Part shown: one piece after another, positions 36,501 to 44,069 of the stretch
How positions within the stretch are numbered: position 1 is the stretch's first letter
How the letters are laid out: the number at the start of each line of letters is the position of its first letter
Assembly: GCF_000003815.2 (NCBI RefSeq)
Contig: NC_049991.1
Span: 13,885,612-13,949,611, forward strand
Direction: 5' to 3'
Length of the DNA: 64,000 nucleotides
Origin: Branchiostoma floridae
Taxonomy: Eukaryota; Chordata; Leptocardii; Amphioxiformes; Branchiostomatidae
Made by a program: the position numbers and the translations under genes
The notes under the pieces: generated by a model
What the model saw: only the letters and a program-made list of their open reading frames with translations
Database searches by the model: none
Told to the model about the DNA's origin: nothing

Positions 36501-38207
36501 AGTGTTCACTACTCTAGTGGAACCTATTTTACTATATGGTGCTGAAACCTGGACATTTACTTGTCAACTCCAGAACAGATTAGATGGGACTTACAGAAAG
36601 TTACTTCGCAGGGCAAGTAGTTATTGACGTAGGAAAGATGTTTAGAAAATAACGACCTTATAGAAAGGGGTGGATATCACGATGCCAACATGACAACATG
36701 AGACTGTTCATGAAAAGAAGTGAGCCTGATTTTACTGTTGAACACAGTCGGAATTAATGAGACTGTTAATACATGTCAAAGCTAATTCAACTACTGGTGC
36801 ATACCATGTCTATTCAATTAGAAAATTGGCCTACGTAACTTCAGTTGAACACAATCGTTATGATGTTTTGTATATCGATTAATTGAATAGTGAAAGGCAT
36901 TTATTATGCTGTAATAATTACAAGCTAAGAACGGGTCATAGTGAAAAATGTGGCATCCTACTACATCTACAACATGATGGGTAATGAATGTAGTTTTTAG
37001 TTTTTCTCGCTTCGTAAGACAGTTGTGAATTCGTATTTAAAGACAGATGAAGCTTAATTAATTAATATATGTAATATCTTTCAGCTGCTGGCGTCAAGCC
37101 AAGATCTCGTGTTTACGGCAACTGACTTTGACCAAATGGACGCGATCAGGGACACAGTTCTGGATGCCGTCTGTGAAGGTACATCAACGTTTGTCGTTAA
37201 CAGATGGATGTTTACTGTACATATAAGGCAGCATGGGGTCGTAAAAAATGCTATGAATTATATATCTGGAGCTGAGTCCCAGGTTACCTCAAAATATCGA
37301 TCCCAATACCTGCTATACATCATCAAAACCGGGGATTCCAACGGTGACTATCAAAAGTACAGAGGCAGACTCACTTACATCTCGACTCAAATGTACAAAG
37401 CAATGCACCTGGAGGATTTCGCTCACATATTGGTGTCTTCTCACAGGGCAAGAACGCCGCGACATCGCGTGGGAGATTGACTCCACCCTGCAGTTCCTGA
37501 AGGACTCGGCAGTGGAGCTGGTGGACAACCTGGAGAGGGTGAAGGAGCAGCGCCTGGTGGGGCGCGACATTGATGAGGACGAGTACGTGGCCGTCCAGCT
37601 GAAGGAGGTAAGCTTCGGGAGAGCGTCGTATTTTGTATTCTGTAAAGCAGGTCCTACGATAGCAGAAGATAGTATCAAAAGCTGACAGGGAAGTGAAGCT
37701 GGCCCAGAGTTTGTATGCAACCGGAGCCTGTCTCGGACCCCCTTCAATTTCCGGCTATACTCATTGGCCAGCTTTGATACTACTATCTTATGGCACCTTA
37801 GAATCTGCTTGGAGATTACGTCTTTTGATAACCGAGCGGGAAAAACGATTTCATCAAATTTTGTTACTACTACAGAGAATAGCTTACATGAAAACTATGC
37901 TACTGGCTGTGACAAAGGCTATTGAAAACTGTGTAACACTTTGTACGCAAATGCAGGAGCAAAACCACTTTTTCAAACAAGCTTCATGGTTTCATTCTTG
38001 CCTGTTTCAAATACGATGAAGCATTGACGGTCCGTGGTTCTGTTGCAGGCCCTGGATGCCCTGTTTGGGCTGGAGGCTCGGTTGGAGAAGAGGGCAGAGA
38101 ACGAAGGCAGCGGGGTCATGGAGGATCTGCTCAAACTTGGCAATCAGCTGGACCACATCCGGGACATTGCCGTGCCCCTGGAACTCAAAGAAGTTCCCGA
38201 GTTTTAA
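7919..38207 (+). CDS. Gene 1: giant secreted multi-lectin protein with vWA domain (50 exons, 3402 residues)
   Basis: A single reading frame can be chained through 50 exons from the ATG at 7919 to the TAA at 38205-38207. Every exon has AG/GT borders and compatible phase, and the total of 10,209 nt is divisible by three. Borders between domains are almost all phase 1, the pattern of exon shuffling. Domain order by residue: signal peptide 1-26, helical 28-92, His-Gly 93-117, CLECT 117-254, two GCW 254-465, discoidin-like 465-619, F-lectin 631-771, the same set again 771-1423, CLECT 1423-1559, WSC 1559-1668, Cys-rich 1668-1728, tectonin 1742-2002, discoidin-like 2002-2153, CLECT 2153-2287, Cys-rich 2316-2377, Gly-rich 2377-2513, tectonin 2513-2780, discoidin-like 2780-2932, CLECT 2932-3067, Thr-rich 3067-3114, vWA 3114-3297, helical 3297-3402. 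No membrane segment is seen. Secretion and glycan recognition are inferred. I do not recognise a named orthologue. Splitting into two genes is possible, but no internal start or stop is needed. Confidence 0.82.
8546..8748 (+). repeat. (CT)n low-complexity tract in gene 1 intron 2
   Basis: About 200 bases of CT repeats with interruptions. The matching place in gene 2 is the second assembly gap, flanked by the same kind of sequence. Confidence 0.9.
9078..9225 (+). repeat. Dispersed repeat family (copy 1), intron 3 of gene 1
   Basis: A block with GTTAGACATCCAGG, CTGGATATG and TCGTCAGTGACACT recurs at 48026-48155, 33553-33690 and, inverted, 33843-33980. It is probably part of a transposon found several times in the genome. 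Confidence 0.65.
9846..10611 (+). CDS. Gene 1 exons 5-6: C-type lectin domain 1
   Basis: Exons are 9846-10117 and 10473-10611 with a phase-0 intron between. The fold is seen in the paired N-terminal cysteines (GTCYRAY), the second-helix cysteine (KAKCAADGG), the WIGLDD core motif, the EPN calcium/sugar triplet and the final WDDDTC...FICQI. EPN in this family usually means mannose-type, calcium-dependent binding; the second calcium motif is W-D-D rather than the usual W-N-D, so binding may be altered. A short Gly/Ser leader precedes the domain. It is nearly identical to the domains at 14348-14984 and 19154-19924 and to the two in gene 2. The opposite-strand ORF at 9842-10348 is a shadow. Confidence 0.9.
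11000..11786 (+). CDS. Gene 1 exons 7-8: two GCW-type cysteine domains
   Basis: Exons are 11000-11332 and 11487-11786, each phase 1 at both ends and each a whole domain. Both share a pattern: [35 protein letters not shown] and WAN.VYRI. The four shared cysteines predict two disulfides. I recall similar domains in cnidarian, echinoderm and amphioxus secreted proteins and they recall WSC domains, but I cannot name the family with certainty, so GCW is a working label. Exon 7 has an extra leader with GCTGT before the domain. The function is unknown; their position between lectin domains suggests extracellular binding or spacing. Confidence 0.82.
12224..12685 (+). CDS. Gene 1 exon 9: discoidin-like (F5/8C-like) domain 1
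   Basis: This single phase 1-1 exon of 462 nt encodes about 153 residues. Seen: [51 protein letters not shown] and KEIGFYG near the end. A DG-N-TYW start, a W-I-FNFG strand, a QYWRLYI strand and a final E-I-GF-G strand are the layout of galactose-binding-like F5/8 type C beta sandwiches. Ligands in the family are sugars or lipids; the ligand here is unknown. Three more copies lie in this gene (17093-17554, 25272-26121, 31660-32115), and a 25-nt relic lies in gene 2 at 50946-50970. Confidence 0.8.
12878..14035 (+). CDS. Gene 1 exons 10-12: Gly/Ser linker and F-type (fucose) lectin domain 1
   Basis: Exon 10 (12878-12913) is a 36-nt linker, SGSGG then VKAPQC. Exons 11 (13263-13507) and 12 (13861-14035), joined in phase 0, encode an F-type lectin. 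The family motif H-X26-R-X-D-X4-R is complete: the His of THTD, exactly 26 residues, then R-L-D, C-C-S-E and R. The adjacent Cys-Cys pair and the PWWRVDL and VYVGDNP words also fit. F-type lectins bind L-fucose and act in fish, tunicate and arthropod innate immunity; the sugar here is inferred from the motif. The exon 12 acceptor (ending at 13860) has a weak pyrimidine tract, but the homologous exon at 18713 has the same structure. Confidence 0.88.
14348..14984 (+). CDS. Gene 1 exons 13-14: C-type lectin domain 2
   Basis: Exons are 14348-14616 and 14846-14984, the same layout as CLECT 1 with a phase-0 intron after SDGTQMQ. WIGLDD, EPN and WDDDTC are kept. It is one codon shorter in the Gly/Ser leader, and a few residues differ (KTEM for KTER, LDDK for LDDR). 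This opens the second copy of module A; flanking intron sequence is also repeated, so the copy arose by a recent tandem duplication of genomic DNA. Confidence 0.89.
15399..16465 (+). CDS. Gene 1 exons 15-16: GCW domains 3 and 4
   Basis: Exons are 15399-15728 and 16166-16465, both phase 1-1. Exon 15 is 3 nt shorter than exon 7, with small in-frame differences (QLEDSRL lacks the GK of [17 protein letters not shown] replaces RGGEGGG). Exon 16 matches exon 8 almost exactly. All cysteines and the VQNGGQC and WAN.VYRI words are kept. The intron at 15729-16165 is about 280 nt longer than its partner at 11333-11486. Confidence 0.82.
17093..17554 (+). CDS. Gene 1 exon 17: discoidin-like domain 2
   Basis: A phase 1-1 exon of 462 nt, near-identical to exon 9 with a handful of substitutions (for example TWAID for SWAID, NPQG for NPQQ). 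[19 protein letters not shown] and QYWRLYITR are intact. The upstream intron (16466-17092) contains AT-rich sequence also present before the deletion point in gene 2 (50389-50945). Confidence 0.8.
17747..18887 (+). CDS. Gene 1 exons 18-20: Gly/Ser linker and F-type lectin domain 2
   Basis: Exons are 17747-17782 (linker), 18121-18365 and 18713-18887. The protein is virtually the same as the first F-type lectin, including the complete H-X26-R-X-D-X4-R fucose motif and the Cys-Cys pair. Introns match exons 10-12 closely, with small indels. Keeping the binding motif in both copies suggests a gain of avidity rather than decay, though the duplication may be too recent to show decay. Confidence 0.87.
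19154..19924 (+). CDS. Gene 1 exons 21-22: C-type lectin domain 3
   Basis: Exons are 19154-19422 and 19786-19924. Same two-exon form as CLECT 1 and 2, with [17 protein letters not shown] and FICQI. It begins a third copy of module A that stops after this domain: the next exon has the GCW leader but a WSC body. Cysteines and WIGLDD are intact. Confidence 0.88.
20332..21050 (+). CDS. Gene 1 exons 23-24: WSC domain (with a GCW-type leader)
   Basis: Exons are 20332-20496 and 20889-21050, phase 1 throughout. Seen: [23 protein letters not shown] and the ending KCGG.WR.SVYRL, which are hallmarks of WSC domains (a putative carbohydrate-binding cysteine domain of fungal, plant and animal surface proteins). 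The cysteine set fits a complete domain. The first ~45 nt of exon 23 and the intron before it closely match the GCW exons at 11000 and 15399 (GPGDN.GCTG), so this exon looks like a hybrid of a GCW leader and a WSC body. Confidence 0.85.
21082..21480. mobile_element. Possible MITE in gene 1 intron 24
   Basis: The ends GGGGTGGGT and ACCCGCCCC are inverted relative to each other, and the interior is rich in GGTCC and its complement. No clear target duplication was found. Confidence 0.3.
21620..21993 (+). CDS. Gene 1 exons 25-26: Cys-rich hevein-like domain 1 and Gly linker
   Basis: Exon 25 (21620-21799) encodes about 60 residues with eight cysteines in the order [29 protein letters not shown]. 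The CCS..NWCG core resembles hevein/chitin-binding type 1 repeats, but the C-terminal HC.C..C.DYR is different, so chitin binding is only a suggestion. Exon 26 (21952-21993) is a 42-nt linker of five glycines then SVKAP and a cysteine. A second copy of the domain lies at 28056-28238 in the same place before a tectonin propeller. Confidence 0.72.
22514..24736 (+). CDS. Gene 1 exons 27-30: six-bladed tectonin propeller 1
   Basis: Exons are 22514-22744, 23086-23241, 24039-24269 and 24575-24736, all phase 1-1. They encode six repeats of the tectonin type: W..V.G.L..VSVG, then GVWGVN, then D-[VI]-[YW]-.R-.G. Exons 27 and 29 hold two repeats each, exons 28 and 30 one each. Tectonin/TECPR repeats form beta propellers in fish-egg lectin, Limulus tachylectin-1 and slime-mould tectonins and bind bacterial lipopolysaccharide or sugars. 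Six repeats fit a closed six-bladed ring. The same exon plan recurs at 29187-31266. Confidence 0.87.
24960..25080 (+). mobile_element. Degenerate reverse-transcriptase fragment in gene 1 intron 30
   Basis: The translation contains [10 protein letters not shown], typical of the segment before the FADD box in non-LTR reverse transcriptases, but the FADD box is lost. A small relic only. Confidence 0.35.
25272..26121 (+). CDS. Gene 1 exons 31-32: discoidin-like domain 3 (split by an intron)
   Basis: Exons are 25272-25531 and 25929-26121, with a phase-0 intron after KSFKLQ. Conserved words are [43 protein letters not shown] and a degenerate final strand. The other three discoidin-like domains here are single exons, so this intron was either gained here or lost in the others. 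The protein is clearly diverged from copies 1 and 2 and closer to copy 4 in position and sequence. Confidence 0.8.
26640..27041 (+). CDS. Gene 1 exon 33: C-type lectin domain 4 (single exon)
   Basis: A phase 1-1 exon of 402 nt holds the whole domain. Seen: [51 protein letters not shown] and KYLCER. Both EPN and WND are present, the full calcium/mannose-type set. Unlike CLECT 1-3 it has no internal intron and has the intact WND, so it is a separate lineage within the gene. The opposite-strand ORFs at 26660-27016 and 26680-26937 are shadows. Confidence 0.9.
27460..28238 (+). CDS. Gene 1 exons 34-35: Gly/Ser linker and Cys-rich hevein-like domain 2
   Basis: Exon 34 (27460-27546) is a linker made almost only of Gly with Ser, Ala and Glu. 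Exon 35 (28056-28238) repeats the domain of exon 25: [34 protein letters not shown] ending, with the same eight cysteines. An alternative donor six bases upstream, at 28233, is in the same phase. A second AG at 28064 could act as acceptor but would break phase, so 28056 is chosen. Confidence 0.7.
28583..28990 (+). CDS. Gene 1 exon 36: glycine-rich repetitive linker (about 136 residues)
   Basis: A phase 1-1 exon of 408 nt made of GGA-type codons. It encodes runs of 3-6 Gly broken by Ala, Ser, Thr, then Ile: repeats such as [12 protein letters not shown] and GGGGAT, ending VIPADKV. No cysteine is present. It is likely a long flexible or elastic tether between the first lectin arm and the second tectonin propeller. 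The reading frame is set by the phase of neighbouring exons and stays open; the long Pro-rich, Arg-rich and Leu-rich ORFs in other frames here are composition artefacts. The DNA is a minisatellite, so length polymorphism is expected. Confidence 0.75.
29187..31266 (+). CDS. Gene 1 exons 37-40: six-bladed tectonin propeller 2
   Basis: Exons are 29187-29417, 29874-30032, 30440-30694 and 31111-31266. The layout is the same 2+1+2+1 repeats as exons 27-30. Repeats carry GVWGIR, KVWGVD, GVWAIS, VIWGVN and RLWGCN with Y/W-RR-x-G endings. Repeat 4 has an eight-residue insertion (GGGDAVEGG) before its first strand. Sequence is well diverged from propeller 1, so this duplication is much older than the module A duplication. 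Confidence 0.86.
31660..32115 (+). CDS. Gene 1 exon 41: discoidin-like domain 4
   Basis: A single phase 1-1 exon of 456 nt. Conserved words are [51 protein letters not shown] and VGFYGM. It follows propeller 2 exactly as exons 31-32 follow propeller 1. GC content is higher than in copies 1 and 2. Confidence 0.81.
32566..33299 (+). CDS. Gene 1 exons 42-43: C-type lectin domain 5
   Basis: Exons are 32566-32775 and 33105-33299. The intron is phase 1 and sits just after WIGLNDE, a different place and phase from the intron in CLECT 1-3. Seen: [54 protein letters not shown] and FICEQ. EPN and WND are complete, so calcium-dependent sugar binding is likely. Closest in the gene to CLECT 4. Confidence 0.89.
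33553..33990. repeat. Foldback element with a 57-bp perfect palindrome, intron 43
   Basis: A left arm (33553-33690) and an inverted right arm (33843-33980) of the repeat family also seen at 9078 and 48026. Inside the right arm, 33911-33938 and 33940-33967 are exact reverse complements around one base. Confidence 0.75.
34073..34213 (+). CDS. Gene 1 exon 44: Thr/Glu/His-rich linker
   Basis: A phase 1-1 exon of 141 nt whose middle is a run of THTE and TETHT repeats, ending in EVIQIPG. The dense threonines make O-glycosylation likely, as in mucin-like stalks, and it would separate the lectin part from the vWA domain. The 3' half of this exon is the part found fused to a GCW leader in gene 2 (52444-52518). 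Confidence 0.7.
34583..37178 (+). CDS. Gene 1 exons 45-48: von Willebrand factor A domain
   Basis: Exons are 34583-34791, 35149-35262, 35790-35921 and 37085-37178, joined in phase 0 inside the domain and phase 1 at its ends. Seen: [11 protein letters not shown] (MIDAS DxSxS), FTGKAL (MIDAS Thr), [10 protein letters not shown] (MIDAS Asp), ICAVGVG and a flanking cysteine at each end (PTCSAK and DAVCEG) that could pair. The metal site is complete, as in matrilin and collagen VI A domains, so protein binding or assembly is the probable role. The long last intron (35922-37084) holds a LINE relic. Confidence 0.9.
35941..36625. mobile_element. LINE relic and unassigned insert in gene 1 intron 47
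   Basis: About 675 bases absent from gene 2, flanked by AAGTANTTATT on both sides (35930-35940, 36615-36625). The right part (36480-36610, +) encodes [14 protein letters not shown] and [13 protein letters not shown], close to the intact element at 44070-45045, with frameshifts further left. An ACATACATACATT at the left end may be the tail of a second, minus-strand element. Confidence 0.6.
36626..37084. other. Rest of gene 1 intron 47
   Basis: AT-rich intron sequence that matches 54093-54558 of gene 2 closely. Nothing else is seen. Confidence 0.6.
37447..38207 (+). CDS. Gene 1 exons 49-50: helical C-terminus and stop
   Basis: Exons are 37447-37607 and 38049-38207 (stop TAA 38205-38207). The 106 residues are charged with Leu/Val/Ile spacing ([40 protein letters not shown]) and no cysteines. 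They probably make amphipathic or coiled-coil helices, for example for oligomer formation with the similar N-terminal helices. Exon 50 is identical in gene 2, the most conserved part of the duplication. Exon 49 has nine residues (ERVKEQRLV) that gene 2 lacks. Confidence 0.83.
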
Positions 38208-39250
38208 GAGATGTTTGATTGATCGATTGATTGATTGATTGTTTTTTGTTTGTTGATTCATCCATAAATCATGTAATCTGTATCTCTGTGATATTTCGTG
38301 TGACCATGACCTCTTTCCTCATCACCCTGTTGATAGGTATTTCATGGCATGAATGAAGAAAGAATCAAACAAACAAAATAAAGGATCAAGCAAGCAATCA
38401 ACATAAAGAAGAACTGTTTTTAATAGACAGATAGTAGTAGCGGTGCGGCATGGACAAAAATTGTTTTTGCCATTAGATTGGCCAAGTAGAGGATGGCGAC
38501 TTTTATAGAAGTTACGTTGTAGTACTTAAGTTTATGAACAAGTTTGACAAGCTGACCCTTATGATATCGCACAGGAGAAGCTGACAAAGGAAGTTTAGGA
38601 TACTTTTCGATCGATAGTTGCTCAGGTGACTAATATATGTAATTATAGAGGGGCGCGTGTTTATAAAGAATGAAATATGTGATTTAGTTTAGGCAGACGA
38701 AACAAATGTGGATCAACGCAGAAATAAGGATAATGATAAAGGAGTCTAGGTCTACATCATGCTGGAAGTAAGTTCTAGGTGACTCTTCTGTATCAATTAG
38801 TTTTCAGTTCAGCACCATTAGAAACTCTGTCCGCAAGATAGTGTTGCTTACGACATATTCTCCCACTCTGTTTGGACAACAGCATTAGGCGCTTTCCAAG
38901 TATATAGGCTAGCTCGGTCGTACAACCACCACCACCGTCCTCAGTATTCCGTCAGTCCCTTGAATAGTTGCTGAATCCAAAGATTGACTGTACTTGTTAG
39001 GAATTTATTGTCGCCCTTTCTGTAAGCCACGCCACTGCACGACTATATATGCTGTTATATGACAGGTGATAGGGTCTGTCTGACCAATAAAATTTGTTGT
39101 GGAACTCTGGTGTCATGTGTTTTTGTTAACTAGCCCAGGGACTTATCATGTATATATTTCAAACTACGATGAACGATATTACTGTGATATACCTTACGAT
39201 ACATTATCGGCGATTGTGGACGTTCTTTATACAGATTTGACTTTGGTAGG
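38208..39250 (+). other. 3' flank of gene 1, repeated after gene 2
   Basis: Contains the 3' UTR, a (TTGA)n tract at 38216-38241 and the poly(A) signal, then non-coding sequence matching 55805-56925. No further gene is recognised. Confidence 0.7.
38377..38382 (+). promoter_or_regulatory. Gene 1 polyadenylation signal AATAAA
   Basis: AATAAA lies 170 bases after the stop codon. The homologous AATAAA in the second copy is at 55984-55989. No other canonical hexamer is closer in copy 1. Confidence 0.5.
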
Positions 39251-39473
39251 GTTAGTTGAGACAATCGAGAAAATGTTATTTGGTGGAAAACGCGGGGAAA
39301 TTGGCCAGTTTGCGTTTAGTTTTGATACGTAAGTTTGACAGTGGCGAGAATAACTTACTGTTAAAATGTTACATTTTTGCCCAGGGGTGACTTGGAACAG
39401 TCCAATGTTGCGTGGGAATGGGTATGGCTGAAATATGCTGTATTTGCACCCAAGCAAATGTCGGCCTTTCTAG

Positions 39474-39881
39474 TTCAATGTAATGTTCCTATGGTAATCT
39501 TTTCCGCTGTGTTCAAATTTTCAATTTACCCTGGTATAAAACAACCTCAAAGGGACAGGGTGGGCCCTAACTTTCGATTAGGGTTCAGGACAGGACAAGA
39601 GGCGGAAAGCAGTTCTAATAAGGCCTATTTGGGGCCCCTATGTAGACAGATATATTCTGGATGGTGGCGACTGTACCAGTATGTTTTTTCCTCACAGAGA
39701 GTTAGACAAGTCTATGTCTCTAATGATGCATTTGTTATACCCTATGATTCGGATAAAGACCTCGACTACCGTGGGAAAGGCGAGGCCTTGGGATGATGCG
39801 TCAATGACCAATAGACTTGTTCTGACCCTCAGCACCTCAGGTCTGAAGTCAAGACATCAATTATATCTAGTTGTCAACAGG
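39474..39881 (+). repeat. 0.41-kb direct repeat, left copy
   Basis: It matches 40018-40424 almost base for base, and its last part matches the start of the window (1-~65). It contains GGTATAAAAC, possibly a TATA box, but the ORFs across it are not kept between copies (a one-base indel shifts them). Confidence 0.85.
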
Positions 39882-40017
39882 TACAGCTCAGGACAAAATA
39901 GGAGGATCATAATCATCACATGTTGCTAGTGCTCAACTGATGTCGATATGAATAAGTTATATTTCCCCTACAGACGTTAGCCTGAATACGTTGAAACAAA
40001 CTTGCGACTGTAAGTAA

Positions 40018-40424
40018 TTCAATGTAATGTTCCTTTGGTAATCTTTTCCGCTGTGTTCAAATTTTAAACTTACCCTGGTATAAAACAACCTCAAAGGGAC
40101 AGGGTGGGCCCTAACTTTCGATTAGGGTTCAGGACAGGACAAGAGGCGGAAAGCAGTTCTAATAAGGCCTATTTGGGGCCCCTATGTAGACAGATATATT
40201 CTGGAAGGTGGCGACTGTACCAGTATGTTTTTCCTCACAGAGAGTTAGACAAGTCTATGTCTCTAATGATGCATTTGTTATACCCTATGATTCGGATAAA
40301 GACCTCGACTACCGTGGGAAAGGCGAGGCCTTGGGATGATGCGTCAATGACCAATAGACTTGTTCTGACCCTCAGCACCTCAGGTCTGAAGTCAAGACAT
40401 CAATTATATCCAGTTGTCAGCAGG
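40018..40424 (+). repeat. 0.41-kb direct repeat, right copy
   Basis: Partner of 39474-39881, offset by about 543 bases. Beyond its right end the sequence continues as unit 2. It marks the junction between the two large units. Confidence 0.85.
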
Positions 40425-43400
40425 CGTCCTTAACTGACACGAGTCGGAACAGACGAGAAGGACAATAAGCATCACATGTTGCTGATATTCAGCTGATATA
40501 TGATATCGATATGAGTCAGTGAATATTCACCCAGTAGGTGTTAAGCTTAACGTTTAAAATTCATGCATATGACTGTAAGTAAGTCAGTGTAAATATTCTT
40601 GGAGAATCTTGGTGATTGGAAGTGATCTACCGTTGACCTTCTCATTCCTCTTTTGAGTAGTATTCCAGGAGCCAAGGGCATCATGTAAACTAGTTAAAAC
40701 GACAAAGTAAACCACTATTCTGAACAAAGCTTACACCAAAGAAATCAAACCAAAGACCCCCTTCTTGACATCCTACCCTTCACCCAGCACGTACTATCAG
40801 TGTTTGTCAAATAACGCGACTTTGAGCATCCATCAATACAACATGTATAACCATGACCTGGTATTGCCCTCATGATGAAGGCCAAGTTAAGAGTTAGCTA
40901 CCCATATTGTCTTTCTCTTAGCCAGTTCTGCACCCAAATCAAAATGTAAACCAGACCTGTAAACCATATGTATGTAATATACAAATAAGCACACTTACAA
41001 TGTACAAGCGTGGAAACGAAAACAAAAATATACTGGAAAAAAATAGACAGCAGGCAATGAATCAGTTGGCGTCCTGAGACGTATTATGTGACATCGCTTG
41101 TGCTATTTAAATGCGTCCATTGCAGGATATGCGAGCTTCAAAATATTTAAGATTGGAGATCTGATGGCAAATTGACTGATGGGACAATTGGACCTGTTGT
41201 GGGTACCCCCAAAAATACCCTCCAGCAGAGTTATATAATAGAGACTCACTTGTCAGCATATAGCCGTCTCACTGGTGGTGCTGCGCGTCACTTGCTGGCG
41301 CGGTCAGGTTGAGGGACAAGTCTCCAGTCAGCCACACAACCTGAGGTCTTTCACAACCTCGGCACTTTCCCACCAAAGACTGAGGTGAAAACATCTCCTT
41401 TTCTGCTTAAAGCGCTTTCACTGACAACCTGCGATTTTAAGTCATAGGAATTTTTTTATCAGGCTGTGGCATAACTGACCGCCGAAGGTTTAAAAGTTGG
41501 TTGGCGCTACTACTATTATATAAGATCTGTTTTCTTTGAAGATTTTCTGTCGGAGACCTGTGCATAAGGTATGTGAACGGACTTGAATAATTCAGAAGTT
41601 TCTTACTTTACGCATAGCGGTAACGAAGTCATATCGGTACACGAGACGCGCACAAGGACTCGCTACACTGGGCTTTCCTTTCACGAATATCTTATTAAGC
41701 ATAAGTTATGAGTTTCCAACTTTTGGAAGAGTTGTCGCAAAGTCCACTATGGCGGTTTAATCCACCTGTAGTATGGCAGATGGAGACCATTGTCCGAATG
41801 TACGGCAGACGATTAGCCTGCATTGTACAGGTACGTGTGTGCTGCGTACGGCCGCCCGCCCGGTGGATTGCAAGGCCCTGTCACCGGCCGTCTGTTTGGC
41901 ATTGAAATGTGATGAAGTGAAAGCGCTTCAATCGTCTTCCATTTGTTCCCGGAGGTATTGAAGGACTTTTCTGTAAGTGTTTATTGTTCATGAAGGACTT
42001 TTCTGTAAGTGTTTATTGTTCATTAAGTTCATGACACTGTTTCTCCCCCCGTACGCATGTCCGAACGTTTTTGCGTCGGTGTGTGTTTGTCCACTTTTTA
42101 CACTTGCCCAATCACGTGCGTCATGATAATGTAGAGACAATTAAGAGATTTTGTTTACACATTTTAATCCGCTGCAGCCTCACGTGATAGACCGCGCAAA
42201 ATGTCTATATGTACTTGACAAACACGTTAACATTTTACGACTTAGATGTATTCTGTGTGAAACAAAACATGTCTTGGTTGTATTGTAATCTGTTGACGCT
42301 TGAGGGTCGTGTGGTCATGGTTAGTTCCCGAATATGTAAAATTAATGGGTAACGGTTTTGAAGCAGACCTTTATGTTCCAATTGCAATGCCCAGTACAAC
42401 AAATCTTTCTGTAGCAAGTTTTGAGGTGTCAGCCGAAAGGAATGTTGTTGGATACCTTGCGCTACGCACAGCGCTTCCAGGGAGAGTTGGTCCCGACCCC
42501 AGGTCGAGGTAAGCCTCGGGCGCTGTAAAAGGTCCCCTTTCTACTAGCCGGCGATGGCTGAGCGATCAAAATTGGATGTACTTGAAATGATGCAGACTTT
42601 TATGTTTTCATCATCACCGAAACAAACAACAACTTGCGGTCAAAGTGAAATGCTAAGAGAGGCGAGTAGAACTCGGCCCCCGGGATTCGAACCCGCCCGC
42701 CAGTTAAAAAACGAACGCCGCTGACCACTAATCCAAAAGGTCCGGACCAGCTAGTTGGCCTGTTCAGTTGGTGGCGCTTGAACCCCACTGTTACACTGCT
42801 CCCTCTTTTGTTGAGATTCTCCCTCGAATCCCAAAGTTCGATGCCCCGTACGGCACATCTTGTCATTACACACAGGGTCGGCATGGGGGTGAAACGCCCA
42901 ACAGACGAATAGAAACATTTTTCTATCTACAGTACCTCTTCCAAGCTGTGTTTTGATTGTGTTCGGTATGACGAGCAGTATTGTCTGAGCCCAGTCAACT
43001 AAACTTAACTCATGACGTTACCACCTCGCACCTGGACAATTGGACGTTGAAGATAGCATCTTTGATCAACTAATTCAATCATTCTAACGCAGAAAACTGC
43101 TAAAAGTCAGAGTACGAAAGGAAGGGTTCCATCAACCCTTTAATGGAAGGTTCATGTTGCCGTACTTACCCTGTGACGCACCTCTAGCCCCTGGCGTCTT
43201 CGCATTAACCAACTCAACTAACAGAAGGATCGCAACATGCCAGCAATTAACTAGCGCATTTGTTTGTTTATTTGTTTGTTTAATCGCATTCATCTTAATT
43301 CTTCTAACGTCTTCTTCTGTGTAGTACGACAGAGTGAGGAAGGGTTCTAGATCTATAGAGACAAAAGGTAACAAACACAGGCCACTTCTGCCAACCTCAA

Positions 43401-43938
43401 ACTTCACCTCCTCTTCATGACTACTACAGACTGCGATCGACGAGCGAGTGATGACCAACCAAATATTTGGCAGATCACTCGAGCTCATAGATCGAAACTA
43501 CTTTTTCACGTTCTGTGTGTTTTATAGACATTATCTTTTAAATATGGATTGAAAACGAAATGGGCCCCTCGTTTAGTAATCGGTTGTGCATTTAATTAAT
43601 GAGAGAGTTGACAATCAGCTGGAAACCCGTTAGGAGGTAATCGGCCGTGTGCGACTGGACGTCGGATGGTTGGGAGTAGGTTCGGAAGCATTCGGGGCTC
43701 GGTTGGGAGTAAGTATAGTACAGGTTAAAAGATGGGCGTTGTCTAAAACTGGCCAGACTACTTTCAGCACCCTACCAACAACCTTGGTTAGGACAGCGTC
43801 TGGGGAAGGTTCTGAATGTGTGGTAACGGCATTTAGAACCAGCAGTTTGTTTTAGAAAATTTGATGAAAATTTGCCTAAAATTTGTCTCAAATGCCAGCA
43901 GAGTTTGGACGCCGACAAATAAGCCGCCCATGTAGAAA
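40425..43938. other. Unit 2 upstream non-coding block
   Basis: It matches 60-5100 minus the insertions in unit 1. It holds the SINE relic (42677-42748), the 33-bp tandem pair (41959-42024) and a 24-bp TTTG insertion at 43261-43284 flanked by CGCATT. No gene is recognised. Confidence 0.6.
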
Positions 43939-44069
43939 TAAGGCACGGTGAACTGACTCATACCTACCCAAGGGGCAAATTTCTCAATTCCAACTGTTTA
44001 ATTACACGTGAATAACGTCAAGTAACTGCTCACGTATTATATAATTTGGAGTCCACTTCGTGTAGTGAT

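Noticed and set aside
39377..39796. 139-residue ORF over the 0.41-kb repeat
   Set aside because: The frame is broken in the sister repeat at 40018-40424 and no family motif is seen.
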